Shown here piece by piece: positions 9,360 to 19,565 of a stretch of DNA of 22,757 nt. The notes beneath the pieces are model-generated. The model worked only from the letters and a program-made list of their open reading frames with translations. It was not told where the DNA came from and searched no databases. This stretch comes from Paraglomus occultum (taxonomy: Eukaryota; Glomeromycota; Glomeromycetes; Paraglomerales; Paraglomeraceae). The translations under genes and the position numbers were made by a program. The first letter of the stretch is position 1, and every line of letters starts with the position of its first letter. The stretch is taken from positions 1 through 22,757 of the forward strand of contig CAJVPJ010000521.1 of the NCBI GenBank assembly GCA_910592205.1, given 5' to 3'.

Positions 9360-10269
9360 CTAAGTGTAGTAATTTAAATTAAATGTATATAAGAAAATAC
9401 GTTCAACTTTAATTAATACCGTACTTTTTATGTCATTACATTTTTCTGCTTGCCTCATGTCATCTATCAATTTACGAATTGCATGCTGAACAGTTACTGT
9501 TGAAGTTGCCAAAAATTTTTTTGGTATCTCGTCAGTAAAGTAAGATATATTTCTAGTTAAAGATAGTACTAATATAAAAACGCATGTTTTTACAAAATAA
9601 AAGTTGATCGGCCATTTTAACAAAATCAATAAAGTTGCAAAATGTTTGGAGCATAAAAACAAATTATGAAAGTAATTATCTTTATAGTATCGGGTATCTT
9701 AATAAGCCTATTAGCTACAACGACAATAAAAATTAAGAGTATGAGGCCATCGAATACGAGAAATGTCACAATTTCAAAAAGGTAGCGAATCCAAAATTGT
9801 AAAATTACAAAAAGGGAAAGACCATCAAAAAAATGTATATGGCACTATACATGTCGTTAAATTTATATATATTAACATCAGAAATTCGCTTCTATTTGAT
9901 GAATGCAACTAGTGCACAAGTTATATGTAAACACATGTTTACAATTGAAAATATTTTTAGAATCATCGAATCGTTATAGGCAAATGACACAATTAATGAA
10001 ATGCCCCAAGCAACTGTATTGTACAATACATTGTCTAGCAGTGGCAACAGCGTACATTTTATCAACCCAGACTTTCCCGAAACCTTCAGCAACAGGACAA
10101 AAGTAATTGGGAAAAGCGTTTTAAGGATTGCGCCGTATAAATCTTCATAGGATGTATAAGAGTTATCGACAATAGTCGCTATTGCAAGTGGGATGAGTGA
10201 GAAAAGTACGAGGTAACGGAAAAGGAATTTTGTAAATGTTTGTCCAGCGCAGTAGCGTTTGCACTCCAT
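9360..10269 (-). pseudogene. Multi-pass membrane protein pseudogene, copy A (nearly full length)
   Basis: From ATG at 10269 an open frame of 125 codons runs to TAG at 9892-9894, with four hydrophobic stretches (FRYLVLFSLIPLAIATIV; TLFPITFVLLLKV; TVAWGISLIVSFAY; VNMCLHITCALVAFI). Past the TAG the same frame continues RISDVNIYKFNDMYSAIYIF. A frameshift at an A-run near 9808-9814 leads to FWIRYLFEIVTFLVFDGLIL and IITFIICFYAPNILQ. A second frameshift near 9632-9638 leads to LLILLKWPINFYFVK and a polar tail, IPKKFLATSTVTVQHAIRKL, ending at 9360. Together about eight possible membrane spans and a cytosol-like C-terminal tail. Copy B at 5466-5869 confirms frame order independently, because its shifts fall at different places. 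The family is not recognised; a receptor- or channel-like protein is possible but unproven. A spliced gene using unseen introns cannot be fully excluded. Confidence 0.6.
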
Positions 10270-13246
10270 TTCGGAATTTGAGGGGTTTAAATAGTAAATA
10301 GATAGTCGTCAACTTCTAGACCTTGCTAATATTTCATGCATATTTATAATCAAATTTATCTTATTATCGTAAACCACTTTTGTTGCAACAATTTTGTATT
10401 TCGAACATTGAAATATCGTATGAAAGTGCTTATTTGGAGGGAGTACCAGTACCTGGCGTAACAAATATAAATATTATGGTAGTTGAGACAAACTGTAGAC
10501 TTTTCCGGTAGTCGTCATGATTAGCATTAAAATAATTTGTGTGTTTCTAATGAATATGATTTTCACATGAATGTGGTCTTGAAAAGACTTGCTGAAAATT
10601 GGTTCATCCCTTCACTCGGATGGAAACAGTTGCCGTTTACACGTAGCATTGATTCACTATAACGCAAAGGCGATGTCTTCGGTGCCTGCCAAGTATACTG
10701 TTTTTATTTATCCATATAAACCTGTAATAAATAAGAGAAAAAGACGAACGATGAGGAATTGACTTTTATGGATTTCATTTCACGTGCAAATAATCAAATG
10801 ATTTTCTCGTGTGTGCAACAAATACCCGATGACAAAATAAAATTCCGTTTTCCGGGTGAAAATAAGTCCAATGTTATTTTCTATTTAGCAAAAACTATTT
10901 AATAACTTATACCTACCCTCCCACTTTGCGTCAATAATACTGTATTGTGTAAAATATTGTAAATGAAAGACTGTGATCGGTTATCTTAAGCTCAAACTCG
11001 TTATCTAGAACGACATTGGAACTTATTTTGTCACAAATGTAACTTACCCTCGACGTCAACAAAAATGCGTAGCTTATATTAAAGCTTACCAGAACAAAAA
11101 GTCATCTGACCTGGCCCTGTTTTCCTTAATACTGTTTAAATTGGCAAACCAAATAGCGTGCGTGCTTATACTTTATTTGTTTCCGTCATTTTGGATTTGC
11201 GTGCTTGTTTTTGGTATCGTTCAAGATTGCAAAATTACTTTACTAACTATAATATTGCAACATCGAATAATGTTGATGGGTGTAGAATGGTTTCGTTATT
11301 AATTTATTGCTACTAACACACTCGAAACTAACGGTAACTATTAAAGGAACAAACTGTAAATATAGAATATCGTTGACAACTACCAGAAACTATAATTATT
11401 ATTATATCTAGCTATCAGATAACATTTTCAAATTGCTCTTTTTTCAAAATGTTGCGCTAGAACAATAGAAGGCATTTATCTTTAACAGAATAACGTATGA
11501 CACTTTATCAATGTGTCACATGCATAATACTTTAACGCAATTTACAAATCTCAATATGTTAATAGCGTATTGCTTCGCAACGACTGTTCAATTGTAGTAC
11601 GAGCGCAATATTTTAATCGACAATACGTAAAAAATGGGATGACAATAAACCATTACGGATAACGATTGTGTATCCCGAAGAAACACACGATAAAAAATTG
11701 TTTGCTAACGTGTTAATAATGAAAAAGGGTTTTACGCCGTCAACAATCGCATTGATTATTGCTTTTGTCGATGTAACGAGACTATTTAAAGAGAGCTATG
11801 ACAGGTTAATTGTAATACGAGTCTTTCAACACATTGCCCCTAGTTCTAAAACAATAAAGTATTTGCTTAACTTGCTTTGTCAATTTGTATTAACAATTTG
11901 AACTATCATTCTTGTCTTTCTCTCTTACTAATTTTGCAGATTAGATGTTGCAGCTTGTATCTAAGAGACAAGCTTCAGACTAAAAGGCTTGCTTGACGAT
12001 CGTTTGTGTAGATCCTTACGGCAAACAATGAGGGAAAATCATTAGATCATGGGAACAGTCGCAATGTTTATCTGCAAGGTGCAGCACGTCAGTTCCAATA
12101 TGGATAAGCGTAATGCAATATGTCTGCTGGTACTATTTACAAATATAGTTGCATAATTATAATTATTTCATACGTCACTTTCCCATAGAACCGGTTTTAT
12201 CAACTAGCCCCCCGTTTAGACATGCAGGTCTCCGTATCGCATGTTCCTGATGTCTTGTATGTATTTGCCGTTTAGTATTATGCAATCTGTAATTGGGCGT
12301 TGTGTCAGGATTTTATTCATTTGCGAAACATTGCATGAATACTATTCAGATGACTACACAAACATAAAGAAAAGAACGTAAAAGACCGATACCTAATATT
12401 GTTGCTCACAGATATCATAACTGTCCAAACATAGTTTCAAGCCTGTAGCCAACAAAATCCATGTTGAGTTACATGATTGATGTGTTGTCAATGCTCTATT
12501 ACAACCATATTATTATAATTTTCATCAACGGAGCGGTGCTAGTCATGACGAAATACAGGCTATTATCGATCGTCAAGCGCTTTTCTTTAATAGTCCATTT
12601 CGATAAATTTATTGCAGTTGCTATAACAATATTATACGAAAGTTTTGTTTTTCCAAGTATCGTATATCATAATACAATTGGATAACTGGTTGAATGGCCT
12701 ACTGTTTTCTGTCATATATCAATGTGGCTTTTTTCAATGGTCACTTTCCCACGAAAAGCTTGTTGTCCATGCATAAAGAGATCACACATTGCTCAACGTT
12801 TTCCCAAATGTATCACAACAATAGTCTAAATTAATTGTTGACCCTATTTCGGTTAATCCACCCATATCGATTATTGACATTACTATCCCACGATTGTGAA
12901 TGTAAAAAGAAATCATGTCATGAGCATTACATCACACTTATCAGAGGCTTCAAGTACAGGTATGTACGTGCTCTGAGGTTTAACCCACGATGTCAAAAAA
13001 ATTGTAATCGTAATTCTTTGTGAAAGGTCAAATTTGATGAATGACATCATTAACAACAATTTTCATTATACACAATTGATATATCTCTGAACAATAAACG
13101 TTTGAAAACGCCCACTTTCTTTATCAATTCGTTACATTAGAATTGTGTTTTATGACAAAGAATTTGTTATTTTTAGAGAGAGCTAAACAAATTTCGAAAA
13201 ACGCCTTCCTTGATGAGGAATACAACAAGCTTAATTGTTCGCAAGC
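10270..13246. other. Gene-poor AT-rich region, with a possible 44-codon ORF at 10768-10902
   Basis: About 3 kb without a defensible gene. 10768-10902 (+) is a 44-codon ATG ORF with a gene-like, charged composition (MDFISRANNQMIF, then IPDDKIKFRFPGENKSN), open further upstream to about 10735 without an ATG; it could be an exon or a scrap. Open frames at 11668-11901, 12461-12685 and 12835-13023 look like chance AT-rich frames. A branch-plus-acceptor-like CTAATTTTGCAG near 11929-11940 has no coding frame attached that I could follow. Confidence 0.35.
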
Positions 13247-13253
13247 TATAAAA
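13247..13253 (+). promoter_or_regulatory. TATA box of the secreted-protein gene
   Basis: TATAAAA lies 92 bp before the ATG at 13345. Transcription starting about 30 bp downstream would leave a leader of roughly 60 nt rich in A and C, as is usual for well expressed fungal genes. Confidence 0.5.
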
Positions 13254-13344
13254 TTAAGCGCAATTCGAGGCTTTTCCCCTCAGTTCAGCACTTCCTACAG
13301 CAAACAGTCAAATAGAAACCCTACAAAAACAACGTCAATTCGAA

Positions 13345-13884
13345 ATGAAATCTGTCTATATTTTTTTCCTCTTGGCCGCTCTGATCTTCACCGACTTTAC
13401 ACCAGCCAATGCTACACCTCTCAAAAAGAGATGGCAGCGAAGACCTAGACCATGTTGTCCTGTTTCTAGATGCGTATTTAATCAAGGCGATACTGTCTTG
13501 AACCGGCCCGGATTTTCTGGCAACACTTTTAATGGATTTCTTGAATTTACGCAGTCGCCCAGGGACACTTTGGAAATCGCCGGTAATGTAAATATCGCCG
13601 GTGTAGTAAACGGAGCTGTTGAAGCGCTTTATGATATCCATGTGGCCAATTGTGACACGGCCACTACCAATACGCCTGGAGACCCTGCCACCATCAACTT
13701 GGATTTTGCGTCTTTCGACAAGCCAATCCTCACATCGCTAAACTTACCAATCAGCAGAATCAGAGACCAATGTTGCTTTGTCGTGGAAGAATCTGCGGCA
13801 AATAGGGGATCTGTTCCTCGTAACGAAAGAATTTTGGGAATTGCACGTGTAACGCGTGTTAATGACTGTCCTACCCGTCAATAA
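13345..13884 (+). CDS. Small secreted cysteine-rich protein, SOD-like fold suspected
   Basis: Intact single-exon ORF of 179 residues. Residues 1-23 form a signal peptide with a hydrophobic core (YIFFLLAALIF) and an ANA-like cleavage site. KKR at 27-29 and RR at 32-33 are Kex2-type processing sites, so a short propeptide is likely removed. Seven cysteines: the pairs 37-38 and 143-144, and 43, 103 and 175. The pattern GFLEFTQ (64-70), LEIAGNVN (76-83), YDIHVANC (96-103) and CCFVVEE, then RILGIARV (143-169), follows the strand order of Cu/Zn superoxide dismutases (V-x-F-x-Q; G-x-I; FHIH with a later Cys; VVH; A-C-G-V-I). The metal-binding histidines are missing apart from H99, so an enzyme is unlikely and a secreted structural or effector role is more plausible. 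Similar small secreted proteins occur, as I recall, in Rhizophagus. The ATG is preceded by CGAA with a TATA box 92 bp upstream. Coding certain; fold inferred. Confidence 0.88.
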   Translation: MKSVYIFFLLAALIFTDFTPANATPLKKRWQRRPRPCCPVSRCVFNQGDTVLNRPGFSGNTFNGFLEFTQSPRDTLEIAGNVNIAGVVNGAVEALYDIHVANCDTATTNTPGDPATINLDFASFDKPILTSLNLPISRIRDQCCFVVEESAANRGSVPRNERILGIARVTRVNDCPTRQ

Positions 13885-15513
13885 TTACCTCAATAGATTA
13901 CAATTCAGCGTTTTGAATTTATTACTTGTTTATCATTATTATTATCTAGCAATTTATTTTATATTATTGTTTGTTTTATTGCTGCTGCTTTTTATTCTCG
14001 GTGAAAATAGTAAAGCTACTTATCAATAACTTGAATACTTGTTAGTCTAAAGATAGATATCTTCTGTCAGTATTAGAATAATTTTGTCGATGCTGGCTAT
14101 TTTTACTTGAAAGAAATAAGGTGTAGCAAACGATATTCTTACAAATTATTAAATAAATTATTGACTTATCAACAGAATTAATTGTTTAAAGAACAGTTGG
14201 ATAGAAACGCTGGTTTCTTATTACTGCTAATCAACCGACAAAGTAAAACAAAGATAGAGCTATATATCCATTTCAATAATCAGCATGCCAGATTAGAACT
14301 ATTTTTGTCCATTCGTCTTTAGTATTCATAGTCTAGTATACGACAACAAGCCTAGCGTATAGTATAGACATGAGGTTAGGGTATATTTGCATAATTATCG
14401 AGACATGTGCGAATAGTCGAAAGAGGCAGACGTATGACAACGTCTACGAGTTATGCATGCACACAGAGCTTAAATTTAACATTCATGTCTTCTCATCTGG
14501 GTTAACTATATCAACAGTTTATCATCGTAATATTGACTGTGAGCAAGAACTCAAAACGTAGCACGCAAAATTTGAAGGGTCACTATAAACTAGCATACCG
14601 AAGGCTACTTATCGACAAACAATACGCTTAATTAACATCCATTTCTACATGCCTTTAACAAGCGTTCACTCCATGTACATATTTATATTTATTGTTAAAA
14701 TCGAAATCAGACACAAATGACTATACAGTCACGTAAAAACGTATGACTTTAGTTTTATTTCGCAAGCAATACTCATCAAGTTTATTCAATCAATATGCAG
14801 CTCTTGAAACAAATTTTACTACAAACTTTTTATTGTCTTACTCCAGAGAACAGTTATAATATACCGTATTAAATAGTAATAGAGGAAAGTTTAAATCTTC
14901 AAATACAATATTATACAAAAGCTGTAATTTTATTCTCCATGTCACTTGTTTATATTTGATCAAGTAAGACAGCAGGTTATCATACTAATATTAGCATATT
15001 GCATAACAATTATGTACTTATTTGTTTTGGTTTTACGTTAATGAATAATATCAAAGATTGCTTACCAAGAAATAAATAATTTCAGCGTTCTTTGACAGTA
15101 TAGACTACCAACTTAATTTCTTTGAGCCTATAAAAGTCTTTATATTGCACATATTCAACACGGTGTATGAATATGAATATGTCAATACTGTATGTGTTTT
15201 ATGATAGAAACCAACAATATTTCGGGAGTAGATGGCTATTGAGTAATTCTAATTATTCAAACATCACATCATCAGTAGTTAATATCGTTGGGTATTCCTG
15301 AGTTAGCTATTTGAGTAACACATTTGTTATACGATATAACACAATTATCTGGTTACAATACGGGCTGAACATTCTATCTGCCAACCATTGTGGGTTTGAT
15401 GTTCTAGCCGTTCTGCTATTCATAGCACATAATTATAATGTTATCATCTCTTGTACATTTGTTAATGTAGAATATTCTATTCATTGCATCACATCTGCTC
15501 TTATAGTCTTCCA
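13885..15513. other. 3' flank of the secreted-protein gene and AT-rich spacer
   Basis: Directly after the stop the plus strand is T-rich and could hold the transcript end; the clearest AATAAA-type hexamer is only near 14150. The rest to 15513 has no recognisable gene or repeat; open frames at 14370-14561 and 15311-15523 are short and family-free. Confidence 0.4.
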
Positions 15514-17015
15514 TTATTCATAATCAACTAGAAACACCTCCCAATCAGCCCATTCAAAGTCGTCTGATGAATCCCTAACTGGAACTTCATATGTACCCTT
15601 TCTAGCATGGGGTCTGAATCTATTATCTTCATTACCATATACCAAATGCTAAATCGTAGTTACCACCATGGATATCATGCAACCCAAAAATAGGAAAAGA
15701 TATACTAGGATAATCATAAATGGAATATTTATCTTTAGCAACAAAAAGACTTACTATATTCTTATCTCCACATTTATCTAAAGCAAATATAAAGCAATCT
15801 TCAGCTTAAAACCAACAATCATGAGTACCCCATGCAGATGGATTATATCCACCAAGTATTTCTTCAGTGCCCAACACTTTCCCAACAACAATTGTGGGTC
15901 CTTTGTTATTACACAATTCGCTAAATTTTGCATGTGTATTACCATCTCTACTTCGTCTATAAAGTAGAGTAAATTTATAAGCATCATGCTTCACAGATGT
16001 CCTTTGATTTTCTTTGGATACCCTTGTTGATTCCACAATTTTTGATGAGATCCATTTTGCTTGCTTTTTATTGATAATAACAGAATCAACACTAGGTACT
16101 TGTCCAGTTCTTGGTGGTAACATGTGAGTGGTTGGTGTATAATCCTTTTCCAAATTATATCTCAGAACATCATGACGTAGTTTTTTGGGTAATAAATCCT
16201 CATACAGCATAATATTTCTAGAAGAAATGCTGAAAACTCTTATATGAGGAATAAAATCTGCTATGTTCTCTTTGACTGTGTTGAGATCCTTAGTATTAGA
16301 TGGCCAATTATCAATGTCATTCAGTTCTAGTTCTGGCACTTGTTTAGTTGCCCATTGAATGACTGATATGAAAATATCATCTTCATCTATGTCTAACTCA
16401 TCATTCTTGAGCAGAGTGATCAAACTCTCCTTTGGCATGTCATTTGATTTAAAGATAATATCAGGATGAGAAACCATAATTTGATTGCAATGATCCAAAA
16501 GTTTGTTTAAAGAGGCCATGGATGCAGCATACTTGTGAACTGTAATGATGTTTTGTGGGATCCATTCTTTTTGTTTATCAATCAAATAATTTTCAACGCC
16601 AGTGAGAAGATCAAGGAGTCTTGCTCCTGAATCGTAAGATATTCGTCCAATGTAAATATACCCGCGATGAACCGTGAAATTGGTATAAGCATATTATTAT
16701 TATACCCAATACATATCATTATATCTTTGACTATTCATAAATCTTACTATTACCTGAGCAATAATTCGAAAACGTCAGGAGCCACATCTTCAAATGTTAT
16801 TGCTGCTTTTTGAACCGCTTCGGTCGTCTCCATAACTTCAGTCAAGTTATTCTCAAGCAGTGTGCTTCGCGTACATAAACCAACGTATGAGCGAGAAAGA
16901 TTTTGTTATTTGGCTCCTTTCCCACATGGATTGAAATATCAGTATATCTGCCACTTTCGTATAGTTTCTCATAATCCGATGAAAGGATGGAAGATAAATC
17001 AACAGCGATATTCAT
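15514..17015 (-). pseudogene. BTB-BACK-TLDc protein pseudogene
   Basis: From ATG at 17015 exon 1 reads LSSDYEKLYESGRYTDISIH, the start of a BTB/POZ domain. An open frame then runs from about 16661 to 15806 with a BACK domain (HKYAASMASLNKLLDHCNQI; DEDDIFISVIQWATKQ) and the start of a TLDc domain (FTLLYRRSRDG; LGGYNPSAWGTHDCWF). Such proteins act as substrate adaptors for cullin-3 ubiquitin ligases in other fungi and animals, and are massively expanded in Glomeromycotina. Five lesions are visible: a 1-nt frameshift in BTB near 16864-16876; loss of the splice acceptor (donor GTAATA at 16753, but no AG anywhere in the last 60 nt of the intron, GG at 16662-16663); about 15 missing BTB residues before YLIDKQKEW; TAA at 15806-15808 where a sense codon is expected before AEDCFIFALD; and a frameshift near 15630-15645 before GTYEVPVRDSSDDFEW. 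The true end is TAA at 15514-15516. Confidence 0.85.
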
Positions 17016-17839
17016 TTTGTTATGGTTTCAAAGTGTTCACGGCCGTAGAGACTTTGTATTGAGCGATAATGTTCACATAAGCATTGTAAATCATCACCGT
17101 GTAACATGCATCAGCGAGCAAACAAAAGCCGTCTCTCTCTCTTGCATATAGTGAGTAGATGGAGAATAAAATCTTTAAATACTACTTTAATTATACAATA
17201 TTTGCAGCGTTTGAATCGAATTGTTAGTGAAGGATGTGTTGCTACACAATATTTGCCGGTTGCTGGTTGTCCATTTAAACAGTTCAGTTGTGTTAGTAAC
17301 TAGAGTAACAAAAAACCTGCTGCGCAATGTAAACATGAACAGCTTTTAAGATAGAATTGGGGCATGTCTATTCACTTTAGCCTTTTCATAGAATTAGAGA
17401 TTTTTAGTCAGTTTGTGGCTAAGAATATTTAATATGGAGTACAACGATTAATTAGTGGGACTAGTATTAGTATATAATTAGAAAAAAGTCACATTGGCAA
17501 GCAAAATGTTTGTTAGTTTCCGAACAACAACGCAAATAGTAAAGAAGCATATAATTAGAGCTACGTACATATTAGTTAAGAACTCAACTCGTAAATACAG
17601 TATATTATGGTAAAGATATTGATTATTGAGAAAAAAGAAAAGAAAAAAAGAAGAGGCTAAAGGCAATAAAAACGCAAATGTATTAAATTTGAAATTATAT
17701 TCACTGACAAATGTTTCCCCAATAATAATTATTTTCCGCAAATTAACCAAAATCTCGAGAGTTGTTTGCCTGGATCTGGATGTATTGCAATTATCGCTTG
17801 GTGATAGTTTTTCAATTGCTTCGACGTGGTTGTTATCCC
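17016..17839. other. Upstream flank of the BTB pseudogene; AT-rich
   Basis: Contains the former promoter region of the minus-strand BTB gene, with no clear TATA motif. A minus-strand continuation, LRDNNHVEAIEKLSPSDNCN at about 17785-17843, lies one frame off the ORF ending at 17840 and may be an exon or the frameshifted tail of it. A T/A-rich run near 17626-17660 creates lysine-rich or phenylalanine-rich frames on the two strands that are composition artefacts. Confidence 0.35.
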
Positions 17840-18133
17840 TCAAGGACTACTTCTCGTTGAAATTGTAAATGATTCAGATTTGGTGGAATCAATGAAATGT
17901 GGTTTCATTGCTGGTAGAGATTTTTGTAATATGTTTGGACGATAGTAGCACAGTGAAATTGTGAGAGAACGACTGTATAATTTTAGTCTGTTATCGGTGA
18001 AGTGTTTTTGGGTATAACGAAAGTACAGTTCGCAGTAAATCATATTGTTGTACAACTCTATCGCGTCCTCAGCTTTAATACGAGCGCCGAAATTGTATGA
18101 TTCAGAAGACGTGTATTTAAATCCTTGAGACAT
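17840..18133 (-). CDS. Hypothetical protein, 97 codons, possibly 3'-broken
   Basis: ATG at 18133 has A at -3 (AAGATG) and opens a 97-codon frame with mixed, gene-like third-codon bases despite the AT-rich surroundings. It starts MSQGFKYTSSESYNFGARI and continues KAEDAIELYNNMIYCELYF; the middle is basic and Tyr-rich, and the end is Ser/Thr-rich (STKSESFTISTRSSP). No signal peptide, membrane segment or known motif was seen. Just beyond, another frame (LRDNNHVEAIEKLS) also looks coding, so either an intron or a frameshift sits near 17840. Function unknown; it could still be a chance frame. Confidence 0.38.
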   Translation of the reverse strand: MSQGFKYTSSESYNFGARIKAEDAIELYNNMIYCELYFRYTQKHFTDNRLKLYSRSLTISLCYYRPNILQKSLPAMKPHFIDSTKSESFTISTRSSP

Positions 18134-18624
18134 CTTATTGTGTTAATCAAGTGCAAACAATTTGTTGGACTGTTTTTGGCAATGTCTTGAATGATATCGT
18201 GGAAGTGGTTTGTGCGGTTTTCATAACGCATACACGATTACAATTATCAAGTGTAATCTTGCTAAGAACCATAAAATCATTACGTACATATTTGCTTAAC
18301 ATTGTTGAAAGCAATTAAACAGTTTACGGCAGTCGCCTTTTGTCACACGTGTAGATTTAAATTATACGATGCGTGCACTAAAATCAGTATGATTGGAATG
18401 TATTTTGACGCATGTTGTATTTTGATGTTTGCATCTGATGTTTTCACATAACCGGTTAGACTATAATGTAGCCAATCGTATGACGATTTGAAGTTTGACA
18501 TTATGTTTCTACAATTCTATCGGTCCTCTAGACGAAGCAAGGGTTAATTTTGGTCATTGTCTCGCGCAAGCCTGTATTTATTCATAGATACCACCAGTTA
18601 TTCACATTAACATAAATTGATGCC
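18134..18624. other. AT-rich spacer
   Basis: No coding frame, repeat or RNA gene recognised between the two minus-strand gene candidates. Confidence 0.4.
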
Positions 18625-18960
18625 TTATTTGTCGAAAAGTATTCTGGAAATCTCAACCTAAAAAGTTTGAGTGTAAAGAATTCGATGTGACGTCGAGCGA
18701 ATAACAACAGTCCGTATCTGGTCGGGCCTCCTTTTCCGCAGTTTATTACATTATATTATTACCTTGACAAGTTGTATCCGTGCTGACTTTTTGTGGTAAT
18801 ACTTTTTATAGTGCTCATTTATCTGTAAAGAATAAAAAGTGTTAATGAGCTTATCATAGTACAGATGAGATAGAAACAAGTCATTTAAACTCACCGGCTC
18901 AAAATTACGGCTAGTCTGCTCCTTGATATTCATAAACCTGAACGTGTCATCTATCCATAT
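18625..18960 (-). CDS. Hypothetical spliced gene, three phase-matched 3' exons
   Basis: Three short exons fit together in phase 0. Exon A (18960-18895) reads IWIDDTFRFMNIKEQTSRNF then EP and ends at a consensus GTGAGT donor. Exon B (18822-18763) begins after TTCTTTACAG and reads INEHYKKYYHKKSARIQLVK, ending at GTAATA. Exon C (18657-18625) begins after CTTTTTAG and reads VEISRILFDK then stop. Intron lengths are 72 and 105 nt. Exon A may follow the acceptor at 18961-18962 or be open further upstream to about 19017, where a hydrophobic LIFAFLFAFFLEIW stretch would precede it; the start was not found. The product is basic and charged, and I know no family. Support comes from splice signals plus frame only, so this remains a model. 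Confidence 0.42.
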
Positions 18961-19054
18961 CTCAAGAAAAAAAGCAAAAAGAAAAGCAAATATTAGATAA
19001 CCGGCTTCTCCCAGAATGCCTTACAAATTACTCTTTTTTGTTAGATCTGGAAGC

Positions 19055-19530
19055 GTATGAGTGATCGCAATCCCCATACATCGCAGATCCCTACAAAGCA
19101 AATGCGAGTGGAGTGGACCAAGTCCAGTGATCGCAATCCCAGACTTCTGAACTTGAACGATCTCAATCCCCAAGTTACACCACTGATCTGAAACGCACGA
19201 GTGATCGCAATCCCCATACATAACAGATTCTTAAGCCCATAAAAAAGCTCTATCCACTATAAGCAATGCTTGATATACTTGATGGTCGCAAGCACCAAGT
19301 TATTCTGGAGAGGTATGAGTGATCGCAATCCCCATACATCGCAGATTTTATAAAGGCAGTAAATGCGCGTGGAGTGGTTCAGGTACAGTGATCGCAATCC
19401 TGACCTTCTGAGCTTGAGTGATCGCAATCCCCAAGCTACCGCCACTGATCTGTAACGTATGAGTGATCGCAATCCCCACACACCACAGATTCTTAAGCCG
19501 AAGGCTCTATCCACTATACGCAATACACGC
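19055..19530. repeat. Tandem duplication of a 258-bp block carrying a GTGATCGCAATCCCC motif
   Basis: Two copies, beginning GTATGAG at 19055 and at 19313 (offset 258), stay alignable to about 19275 and 19530. Each carries four copies of GTGATCGCAATCCCC or a close variant: 19061, 19127, about 19157, 19201 and 19319, 19388, 19418, 19463. The spacing inside each block is nearly the same (66/30/44 and 69/30/45 bp), and shared landmarks include CACTGATCTG, CAGATTCTTAAGCC and CTCTATCCACTATA. The intervals between motifs have drifted more than the motifs. The minus-strand WGLRSL-like peptides this creates are in consistent frame in only one block, so it is not read as coding. Confidence 0.82.
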
Positions 19531-19565
19531 CTAATACACTATAAACAAATTGTTTGCTACTTCCC

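Noticed and set aside
11668-11901. 77-codon plus-strand ORF followed by an acceptor-like CTAATTTTGCAG
   Set aside because: Starts at GTG; no donor gives a sensible continuation and the following frame closes after about 20 codons.
13143-13448. 101-codon plus-strand ORF overlapping the secreted-protein gene
   Set aside because: It runs through the TATA box and leader and overlaps the real gene in another frame; no signal or domain.
13321-13641. 106-codon minus-strand ORF opposite the secreted-protein gene
   Set aside because: Antisense shadow of a strongly supported coding region.
17478-17868. Lysine-rich (plus) and phenylalanine-rich (minus) frames
   Set aside because: Both result from an A/G-rich tract around 17626-17660; only the short LRDNNHVEAIEK stretch deserves attention.
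19021-19523. Minus-strand open frames with repeated WGLRSL-type peptides
   Set aside because: The peptides are by-products of the GTGATCGCAATCCCC repeat; in one block all motifs share a frame, in the other they do not, and no start or splice context supports translation.
19055-19530. CRISPR-like spaced repeats
   Set aside because: Spacing is irregular within a block but the same between blocks, the intervals are themselves duplicated, and the window is eukaryotic.
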